DNA from: Cannabis sativa
Taxonomy: Eukaryota > Streptophyta > Magnoliopsida > Rosales > Cannabaceae
Direction: 5' to 3'
NCBI RefSeq assembly: GCF_029168945.1
Contig: NC_083601.1
Location: 20,922,160-20,986,159, forward strand
DNA length: 64,000 bases
The translations under genes and the position numbers were made by a program. Every line of letters begins with the position of its first letter. Position 1 is the stretch's first letter. Of the stretch, positions 46,211-55,443 are shown in pieces. The notes under the pieces are model-generated. The model made no database searches, had not been told where the DNA came from, and was given only the letters and a program-made list of their open reading frames with translations.

Positions 46211-46980
46211 GTATTTAGGTAAGAGTGCGTTTGATAACACTTTTTTAATCATTTTTTTGTTGTTAAAATTAGAAAAGTGAAAATATTTTTCAAAATATGT
46301 TCTACGAAACTGCTATTGCTTTTTAATTTTTTAATTTAGAATCAAAATTTTAAAAATTTTGAAAACAAAAAAACAAATCACTTTTAAATTTTTTTTAATT
46401 AATATTTTAGACTCCGATCCCAACCTAAACTTTGGAACTCGGACTCGGACCATGGCCCATGACCCTAAACCTAGACTTGCCCCCGATCCCGACCTCAAAC
46501 CCGACTTAATAAAATTAATAAAATAAAAATAAAATTTACTAAACAGTATTTTTGTTTTTTATTTTTAAAATTAAAAAACAAAAATAGCTATATAATATAT
46601 ATAGAAGGGCTTTTTTCACTTATACTTTTATAACTCACTTTTTATTCATTTATACGCTCATGTCAAATTTAATTCATAAATACATTTCTTTTGCAATTAT
46701 ACGCTTATTCCTCTACTGCCGCCCCTCACTTTTGCGTCAACCTCTAATCTTTCTTTCTTCCAACAACGAAATTTAATTTAGAAAGGGCCACAACAAAAGC
46801 TCCAAGATTTATATATAAAGAGAGAGTAAGGACACGTGTAATGTTGTAAGGGCAAAGAAGCTTTGGGAGAAGAGAAGACTTTTGGGTCAAACTTTAGTCT
46901 TTCCTTCTTCCCCTCAATTCTATAATATCACTTATCCTATTCCTATTATCTATGCTAAGAGACCATTTTACCCAAATATC
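45513..46980. other. AT-rich sequence with a TAA microsatellite and a small exon-like patch
   Basis: A less AT-rich patch at about 45860-46000 stands out. Its minus-strand frame reads RKIHALPGIETFVRCNEVDN, which I do not recognise. (ATA)n occupies 46161-46210. Around 46420-46500 there is a C-rich run of CCCGAC/CCTAAAC type. No gene can be supported. Confidence 0.4.
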
Positions 46981-49640
46981 AAAAACAAATAAAAATAATT
47001 AAGATATTGGAAAGAATTTAATTTTGAAAATAGAAACAATATAATCTCCAAAATAGAAACTATAGTTTCTAAAACGGAAACAATTATTATTTATGTTAAA
47101 TGAAAACAACTAGTATTTAATCTCAAAATAGAAATTATAGTTTATGAAATGAAAACAACTAGCATTTAACCTAAAAAAATAGAAACAATTTAATCACGAA
47201 ATAGAAACTATATTTTGTAAAATAGAAACAACTAGCATTTAACCTCATATATGTGAAATGAAAACAACTATTATAAAAAAAAATAGAGACAACTCATTTT
47301 GAAAATAAAAAAAAAAAATTAACTTGAAAAATGGAAACAATTTAATCTCAAAAAACGGAAACCATATAACCTCGAAATAGAAACAACTAGCATTTAGCAC
47401 CATATATATGAAATAAAAATAAATATAATAAAAAATAGAAACAATTTAACATCGAAATGAAAACAACTAGCATTTAACATCGTATATTTGAAATTAAAAC
47501 AAATATCATAAAAAATATAAAAAAAACAACTTACATTGAAATTGGAAAGAATTTAACCTCGAAAATAGAAACAATTTAACCTCAAAAATAAAAATAATTT
47601 AACCTGGAAATAAAAACAATTAGCATTTAACTTCATATATGTTAAATAGAAAAAGAAGAAATATATCATAAAAAAATAGAAACAATTAACATTAAAATTG
47701 AACAATATAACCTCAAAATAGAAACTATAGTTTCTGAAATGGAAACAACTAGCATTTAACTTTATTTATGTAAAATGAAAACAACTAGCATTTCACCTCG
47801 AAAAGTAAAAATGATTTAGCATCAAAATAGAAACTATAGCTTGTAAAATGGATATGATTTAACATAAAAAAGGGAAACAATTTAATCTCGAAATGGAAAC
47901 AAGTAACACTTAACCTTATGTGTGAAACGGAAACAAATATGATAACAAATGGAAACAACTCACATTGAAAATGAAAACAACAAAATAGAAACAATTTAAA
48001 CTCGAAAAATTGAAACTATAGTTTGTGTGAAATGGAAACAACTAGCATTTAACCTCAAAAAATGAAAACAACTCACATTGAAAATGTAAACAACAAATTG
48101 GAACTAATTTAACCTTGAAAAATGGAAACAATTTAATCTCGAAATAGAAACAAGTAACACTTAACCTTATATATGAAATGGAAACAAATATCATAAAAAA
48201 ATAAAAACAATTCACATTTGAAAATGAAAACAATAAAATAGAAACAATTTAAACTCGAAAAATTGAAACTATAGTTTGTGAAATGGAAACAACAGCATTT
48301 CACCTCGAAAAGTAAAAACGATTTAGCATTGAAATAGAAACTATAGCTTGTGAAATGGAAATGATTTAACCTAAAAAAGGGACACAATTTAATCTCGAAA
48401 TGGAAATAAGTAGCACTTAACCTTATGTGTGAAATGGAAACAAATATCATAAATTAAAAAATGGAAACAACATTCAAAATGAAAATAACAAAATAGAAAC
48501 AATTTGAACTCGAAAAATTGAAATTATAATTTGTGAAATGGAAACAACTAGCATTTCACCTCGAAAAGTAGAAACGATTTAGCATCAAAATAGAAACTAT
48601 AGCTTGTGAAATGGAAACAATTTAAACTAAAAAATAGAAACAATTTAATCTCGAAATGGAAACAAGTAGCACTAAACCTTATGTGTGAAATGGAAACAAA
48701 TATCGTAAAAAAATAGAAATTGAAAATGAAAACAACAAAATAGAAACAATTTAAACTCAAAAAATTGAAACTATAGTTTGTGAAATGGAAACAACTAGCA
48801 TTTAACCTCAAAAAATAGAAACAACAAATTGAAACTAATTTAACCTTAAAAAATAGAAACAATTTAACCTAAAAAAATAGAAACAAGTAACACGTAACCT
48901 TATGTGTGAAATGGAAACAAATATCATAAAAATAAAAATAACTCACATTGAAAATGAAAACAATAAAATAGAAATAATTTAAACTCGAAAAATTGAACTA
49001 TAGTTTGTGAAATGGAAACAACTAGCATTTTACCTCGAAAAGTAAAAACGATTTAGCATCGAAATAGAAACTATAGCTTGTGAAATAGGAACAATTTAAC
49101 CTAAAAAAGAGAAACAATTTAATCTCGAAATAGAAACAAGTACCACTTAACCTTATGTGTGAAATGGAAACAAATATCATAAAAAATAGAAACAACTCAT
49201 ATTAAAAATGAAAATAATTTAACCTCGAAATGGAAACAACCCACATAGAAAATAGAAATAACAAAATAGAAATAATTTAACTTAGAAACGAAAACTATAG
49301 TTTACAAAATAGAAACAATTATCATTTAATATATCATAAAAAAATGGAAACAACTTATTGAAAATTAAAATTATTTAAACTCGAAAAATAAAAATAATAT
49401 AACCTCAACATTGTATATGTTGGTTTATGTCGAGAAGAGCGTGTATAAACTCGCGAGTTAATTTATTATTTTTGTTGTACAAGTGTCATACATTCAAACG
49501 TGTTATTTATTGCTCAAAAAATAGGTATAACACTACCTAATAGAAACACTATCATTGAAGTAGAAACCATTATATGTACAATAAAAACAACTTGTCATTA
49601 AATAAAAATCATAAACCTACAAAATAGAAACCACTAGCCA
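46981..49640. repeat. Long degenerate array built on GAAACAA motifs
   Basis: About 2.66 kb in which variants of GAAACAA, AATTTAACCTCGAAA and ACAACTAGCATTTAACCTC recur every ~20-35 bp. A higher-order period is visible: TATAGTTTGTGAAATGGAAA-type blocks occur near 48010, 48268, 48528, 48768 and 48994 (spacing ~225-260 bp), and ACTATAGCTTGTGAAATGG blocks near 48340, 48597 and 49072. The top strand is strongly A/purine-biased. Open frames on the minus strand (47785-48862) are by-products of the periodicity. I do not recognise the family. Confidence 0.8.
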
Positions 49641-50060
49641 TTCAATAGAAACTATTATCTGTGAAATTGAATTACTTGTGTTGAATTGCAAAATTAGATT
49701 GCAAAATTAAGTTGATTTACTTGTATATTGAGTTGTAAATTAATTTCAAGTGTTGAGTTTAACAATTATATTGCAATTTTAAATTAATTTATTTGTGGTG
49801 AGATCCAAAATTTATTTGGATTACTTATGTTGAATTGAAAAATTATATTGTAAATTTGAATTGATTTACTTGTGTTTAGTTGTAATATTGTTGCAATAAC
49901 AGGTTGCAAAATTAAATTTTAAATATCTATAAATTTACTTATTTTGCATTGCAAAATCAAATTATAAAATTATATTGGTTTTCTTGTTTTGATTTATTTG
50001 TGTTGAGTTGCAAAATTAGATTGCAAATTTTTGTTACAAAACTCTATTGATATATATACT
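49641..50060. repeat. Second array with a TTGAGTTGCAAAATTA motif
   Basis: Imperfect repeats of ACTTGTGTTGAATTGCAAAA and TAGATTGCAAAATTAAGTTG type at ~60-100 bp intervals, T/G-biased on the top strand. The motif differs from the adjoining GAAACAA array. Confidence 0.65.
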
Positions 50061-50110
50061 TAATAAAATTACAATCTCAAGAATGTTAACAAGTCACAGC
50101 TGCTTCCCTA

Positions 50111-50627
50111 TGTTGGAAATTATTTTACGAGGATCTTAGATCTACTCACAAGTATGTTGATTAACACCCTAAATATGAACTTCTAAAACGATTATAAAAT
50201 TAAACACATATAAAGTATTAGAAACCTTACATTGGGTGCAGCGGAATATAATGACTCCTTCCATTTAGATATCTAGCCCTTGATTCCTTTCTGTAGCAGA
50301 GCATTATCAATATCTGAACCTGGATCTCTTTCTCTCCTTCTTTAGTGCTGAAACTCCTTCTTGTTGAATGTCTTTCTTCACGATCTTCCTCACTATGATT
50401 GAGGTATCACTTGCTGTATGTGGGCACTACTCTAATCACTAAGTGGTTCGAAATTTCAAGGAAGAAGAAAGAGAAGAAGTGGCGGCTAGGTATAGAGAGA
50501 GAAGGCTCAGGTTTTTCTCTGAAGGAAAGTGTGAAAGTTCAGTGTAAATTTCCTGAAGCCTTCACTATCTATTTATAGCATTCCACTAGGGTTAGGTTTG
50601 AATTATTTGGCATTAAAATGATGAAAA
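50111..50627 (-). repeat. Copia LTR of the TGTTGG family, cut by a gypsy insertion
   Basis: It starts TGTTGGAAATTATTTTACGA and follows the other LTRs of the family through the TATA-like motif (50569-50578, minus) to GGCATTAAAATGATGAAAA. There the gypsy LTR begins at 50628. The rest of this LTR should lie beyond the gypsy element, outside the window. The five bases before 50628 (GAAAA) are the expected target duplication. Confidence 0.88.
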
Positions 50628-52712
50628 TGTAATGACCGCTTTAGTAATTTAGATTAGTAAAGGCAATTAGCACTAATTTTTATTATTTTATTATTATTTG
50701 TGAATTTATTTAATTCTAGACCCCAATATTTAGAAATAAATGTTAGAGTTGTAATTTCTCAATTTCGGAGATTTTATTAAACTCTAGGGGTATTATTTAG
50801 CTTATATGTGAAATATGTTATTTTTGTAATTTTTGTTCGGCGACAACGAAAAATGCGATGGATGGCTAGATTGATCACATGGGTAAGTTTAGAACCTTAT
50901 TTCATAGTGGGAAATATTTTAGAGAAAATAAATTAACGGGATTGAGCGGGGTTATGGAATTGACCATTTTACCCCTAGCTTTGGAAATACCCTAGTTTTA
51001 AGGGCATTTTAGTCTTTTCCTTGGTGAGGATAGGTGGCTGCCCTAGGTGATTGACACCTAGCCAAATATTATTTCAGCAAGAGTTAATTGGGGAAAAAAA
51101 ACTCTTTTCATTTGAGGAAATTAGGAAAAAGGAAGAAAATTAGAATTTGAGTTGTTTCTTGAACTTTCTCTCTCTCTTTCCTTCGGCTGAAGCAAACCAG
51201 GGCAAGGATCAACTTGTTCATCTTGTTTTTCTGGGATTAAGCTAGAATTCAAGGAGGTTTCATCTAAGGTAAAGCCCTAGATACTTTGAAGATGTGATTT
51301 TAAGCTTTTTCTTTGGTTTGAATATATGAAATTGTAAATTAGGGGCTGTTAAGGTTTGAATTGCCTAGGGTTCGAATTTTAGGGTCTTGTTGAGTTGATT
51401 TTAACTTCTTGCAGCTGGTTTTAATTGGTGTTGATGGTTTTATGCAATTTTAAGTTTAGAGTTTAAAGCTTTGGTCTTTAATGGCAAGTTGAGTATTGAT
51501 GGATTGTTTAGTGAAATTCTGGTTAGAAATGGTTGTTTATGCATTGTATAGGTACCCTGGAGAGTTTGGTTAAGTTTGGTTGAGTTTTGAGTTCAAGGGG
51601 AGATTTTTCGGGTTCCCAGCACAGAACCGGAATTCCGGTTCAGGGGGACCTGTGGCAACCGGTCGACCGGTTGGTGACCCAGAACCGGACTTCCGGTTGG
51701 GAACCGGTCTGCCTGTTGGGGGAAATTTTGGAACCCTAGTTTTGCCCAATTTTGAGATATTTAGGGTATTGCCATGTGGTTTATCGATAGGGAAACTTTT
51801 AGTTTCAAGTTTAAGTCCCAGAAAGTGATTTAGCGAGTCACTCATCTGTGTTACAATTATTGTGATTAGGGCATCCATCTAGCACGAACATTTCCGTTCA
51901 GGTCGGCCAACACACTTGAATTTGGAAAATAGGTAAGAACTGTGTATAATGTATGATATGATTATTTGAATGTATGTATATGGTAATATGTATACATGCT
52001 TATTTGTTGTGATTCATACATTACCAACACTTGTATGGTTACGGTACAAAGTGCATTGGTAAAGTGTATGATGTTTGGAAGTACGTTATGGTGTTACCAG
52101 CACTTGTACAGGAAGGTACAAGGTGTCTGTGGTACAACACTAGATAGTACTCAAGGTGCGGTCATACCCTACCTACACTAGTACGAAGGTATACTGTGTG
52201 CATGTGGTACATGGTACATGGTCGTATCCTAGTTAGAACGTTCATACTTATCTGTTAAGCTCTGTAAATAGGTGTATGGGCGCCTATTTACAGGTTAGAA
52301 ATTACATGATATGTTATATGCATTTCTTACTGAGTCTATCGACTCACAATCTACTTCCATGTGTAGGTAAAGGGAAGGCTAAGACTGAACAGGAGTGAAC
52401 CTGAGCTCAGATGGGATTGTACATGTCAAGCAGCGCGACCTGGAGTGTTCGGTCTCGGGACATCTGGGAGTAGTATTTTGAAAGTCGCTGTGCGACCAGT
52501 AAATTTGTGTATTTTGAAATGTAAATTTTACAAAGTTTGAAAAACGGGATCCCGACACTTGTAAATATTTTACTATATTACAAAGTTTAATATTTAATGC
52601 AAAAGTTTTAATTTGACACGTTTTTTTTCTTTTTTGAGAAATTCTTTGATTAGCAAAGATTGCACTATATTTGAAAAAGCACTGTAGCGTGCCTTAGCAT
52701 TAGGGTGTTACA
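50628..52712 (+). repeat. 5' LTR of the gypsy element
   Basis: It starts TGTAATGACC and ends GGGTGTTACA. Inside are a cluster of palindromes (51625-51698), a TTCAGGTCGGCC segment near 51896, degenerate ~70 bp repeats (TACCAACACTTGTATGG, TACCAGCACTTGTACAGG, TACCTACACTAGTACG) at 52020-52230, and a GACTCAC...GGTAAAGGGAAGGC segment near 52340-52380. The same landmarks occur in the fragment at 6578-7986. Confidence 0.88.
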
Positions 52713-52715
52713 ATT

Positions 52716-52731
52716 TGGTATCAGAGCTGCC
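52716..52731 (+). other. Primer-binding site of the gypsy element
   Basis: TGGTATCAGAGCTGCC, three bases after the LTR, is a perfect tRNA-iMet-type site (TGGTATCAGAGC). Confidence 0.93.
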
Positions 52732-52950
52732 AGGTTTGTCTACCGAAGCTTGCTAAGACATGTACAATCTTCATCAGAGAAAGCTCGGTTCACGGTTCAG
52801 TAAGCCGTACTTGTTTAGTACTTTAAATAAATGTGAATGTGAAAGCATGTTAGGAAGCATATTAGATTTTAATTAATTATTTTAAAGTGTGTTGCCTTTA
52901 AGTCCTTAAGAGCGGTTTAAGTTTTGATCGCTGTCTAACCTTCCTGACTT

Positions 52951-54505
52951 ATGGATTCGCAGGCTAAGTCCTATAAAATGGACGCCCCGCGAAATACAAG
53001 AAGTCAGGGTGGCATGGTTGAGACCGGAGGCGGTCAGGGAAATCCCCAAAATCTTCGTGGTCGCGGCCGTGGCAGAGCTCGGGTGGTCGCCCTGTAAATC
53101 CACCTCAAGCTCCTCTTGAATGGGAGCAAAGGTTTGCGGAAATGCAAGATAGAATCCGCCAACAAGATGAAGAGATACAAAGACTGAGGCAGCAGGGTCC
53201 TCCTGCCGTGCCTCCTCAAGTGGTTCAGGCTGTGGCAGTTCCTGCGGTGCCAGCAGAACAACCTGTTAGTTGGCAACCGTATGGAGCCGTTATACGAAAG
53301 GTTCCGGAAGTAGGCACCTCCAGTGTTTTTGGGAGGTCCTGATGTGATGAAGGCCGAGCAGTGGCTTACAGTGATTGATTGTATCCTCAATTTTATGGGA
53401 GTGGTTGGTAATGATCGGGTGACCTGCGCCACTTTCCAGTTTCAGGAAGACGCTCTCGTGTGGTGGGAGTTGATAACCCTCACTAGAGATGTCACAGTGA
53501 TGACCTGGGAAGAATTCAAGGAGTTATTTAACTCCAAGTATTACAACGAAGCAGTCCGCAGTGCAAAGCGAAAAGAGTTCACTGAGTTGATTCAAACTGA
53601 GGGCATGTCGGTTACTGAATATACGACAAAGTTTGACCGTTTGGCCAAATTGGCAGCGGGAATTGTGCCAAGTGATTTCAGCAAGAAAGAGAAATATCTG
53701 GCGGGTTTGAGTGCAAAGATTAGACATGATCTTGTTATTACTACTACTGAGGCAACTACATATGCGGAGATGGTTGAAAAGGCTTTGAGAGCCGAGGGGG
53801 CAGTGAAATTCCTTCAGGAGCCCCGGGTTACTCCGAGTGTGGGTGGAACCCCCACTGTTCCTACCCCTGTTTATAGTAGGGATGGTGGTGACTCCACCAC
53901 CGAGCAGAAAAGAAAAGTTGTTCCACCTTCTGGTGGCTCGGGGCAAAGTAAGCGGTTCCGGGGGAACCAAGGCAGAGGTGGACGCCAGGGTTACTCTTAC
54001 CCTGAGTGTCCACGGTGCAAGAAACATCATCCTGGAGAGTGTAACCGGAAGACATGCTTCCTGTGTGGCATGGTGGGGCATTTCAAGAAATATTGCCCCC
54101 AGGCAAAGAAAGAGGAGCCGAAAGCTGAGGTGAAACCGGTTCCTGCTCGAGTGTTTGCCATCACCCAAGCTGATGCTGCAGCCAGTCCTTCTGTTGTGAC
54201 AGGTCAGCTTCCCGTCAACAACTTAATGTTTACAGTATTATTTGATTCGGGAGCTACACGCTCATATGTAGCTACAAGAATAATTGATCTTTTGGGTAGG
54301 CCTTGTGATATTTTAGAAAGAGGGTTTGGAACCCTATTGCCTAGCGGGGAATTGGTTATCTTTAATAGGCGCATTAGGTCTATGCTAATTAGGATCGAAG
54401 ATAGGGAGTTGAGCGCTGACCTTATAGAACTGGAATTAACTGAATTTGACATTATACTGGGAATGGATTTTCTATCCAAGTATTCGGCCAGTATAGATTG
54501 TAGGC
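52951..54505 (+). pseudogene. Gypsy gag and protease (frameshifted N-terminus)
   Basis: The ATG at 52951 opens MDSQAKSYKMDAPRNTRSQG and a Gly/Arg-rich segment, ending in a stop near 53097. The adjacent frame then gives a coiled-coil-like stretch (EMQDRIRQQDEEIQRLRQQG) to about 53340. From about 53310 a long open frame carries the capsid (FLGGPDVMKAEQWLTVI; FQFQEDALVWWE; FNSKYYNEAV), the zinc knuckle CFLCGMVGHFKKYC (CX2CX4HX4C, about 54048-54089), and the protease site LFDSGATRSYV followed by IILGMDFLSKY. Two frame changes in the N-terminal part inactivate it. The frame is broken exactly at 54505 by the insertion and continues in phase at 61278. Confidence 0.92.
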
Positions 54506-54684
54506 TGTAACGTCCCCGCTTCAAGCCTCCATTGGGTCCTTACACCCACGGAATAAATGGCTCTTATACACGAGTACGTCACCCTGGCTGCTTCATGGAT
54601 TGATGACTGACCCTACAGACCAACACGAGTATTTTTAGCGTGCTTTGTCCTCACTCGCACGCTTCCTGGGAAAACTTCCGAGGA

Positions 54685-54728
54685 GGTCACCCATCCTTGA
54701 AATTGCTCCAGGCCAAGCACGCTTAACT
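54685..54728 (-). promoter_or_regulatory. 5S rRNA-like internal promoter in the left Cassandra LTR
   Basis: The minus strand contains AGTTAAGCGTGCTTGG (54713-54728) and GGATGGGTGACC (54685-54696). These are the A-box and C-box sequences of plant 5S rRNA, separated by 16 bases (15 in the plant 5S gene). RNA polymerase III use is known for the family in principle; activity here is inferred. Confidence 0.8.
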
Positions 54729-55189
54729 GTGGAGTTCTTTCAAGATGGGCTACCGAAAAACAAGATGCACCTTGTTGACATAGGTAGTACCAATCAATCC
54801 ATTTAAGCTCTCTTCAATTGTGTAGTCCCATACCTACACAGTCTCAGAATCATCCCACTTGACCTTCCCAGGCGGTGTGGGATTGCACAACTTACCCGAT
54901 GTTTCCCCTTACGGATCACGAGACTACTGACTATCACAATCACCTCCCCTTACGGGGTCCGACGTCCTCGTCGGCCACACTTCCGGCTGGGTCAAGGCTC
55001 TGATACCATTTGTAATGTCCCCGCTTCAAGCCTCCATTGGGTCCTTACACCCACGGAATAAATGGCTCTTATACACGAGTACGTCACCCTGGCTGCTTCA
55101 TGGATTGATGACTGACCCTACAGACCAACACGAGTGTTTTTAGCGTGCTTTGTCCTCACTCGCACGCTTCCTGGGAAAACTTCCGAGGA

Positions 55190-55233
55190 GGTCACCCATC
55201 CTTGAAATTGCTCCAGGCCAAGCACGCTTAACT
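55190..55233 (-). promoter_or_regulatory. 5S rRNA-like internal promoter in the right Cassandra LTR
   Basis: The same A-box/C-box pair as at 54685-54728, 505 bp further right, with identical box sequences. On the minus strand this is the upstream (5') LTR, so it is the copy that could drive the element. Confidence 0.8.
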
Positions 55234-55443
55234 GTGGAGTTCTTTCAAGATGGGCTACCGAAAAACAAGATGCACCTTGTTGACATAGGTAGTACCAATC
55301 AATCCATTTAAGCTCTCTTCAATTGTGTAGTCCCATACCTACACAGTCTCAGAATCATCCCACTTGACCTTCCCAGGCGGTGTGGGATTGCACAACTTAC
55401 CCGGTGTTTCCCCTTACGGATCACGGGACTACTGACTGTCACA

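Larger units (their letters stand above)
54506..55443 (-). mobile_element. Cassandra-type TRIM retrotransposon
   Basis: A 938 bp element made of two 433 bp LTRs (54506-54938 and 55011-55443) around a 72 bp interior. I count about five differences between the LTRs, all transitions, so it is young. On the minus strand the interior has the tRNA-iMet primer site TGGTATCAGAGCC (54996-55008) and a purine tract AAGGGGAGGTGAT (54939-54951), with no coding capacity. Each LTR carries a 5S rRNA-like segment, the defining feature of Cassandra. The LTRs are longer than usual for the family. There is no matching target duplication at its own ends (TAGGC left, ATTTA right). Confidence 0.9.

Noticed and set aside
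47785..48862. Several minus-strand open frames with F/C/S-rich translations
   Set aside because: They repeat the same phrases because they are translations of the GAAACAA array; composition and periodicity explain the lack of stops.
54685..55233. 5S rRNA gene
   Set aside because: Only the promoter-like central part is present, inside LTR-bounded repeats with primer site and purine tract; this is Cassandra, not an rRNA gene.
54506..55443. Simple tandem duplication of ~505 bp
   Set aside because: The two 433 bp copies are separated by a primer site and purine tract in the right places, so they are LTRs of a TRIM.
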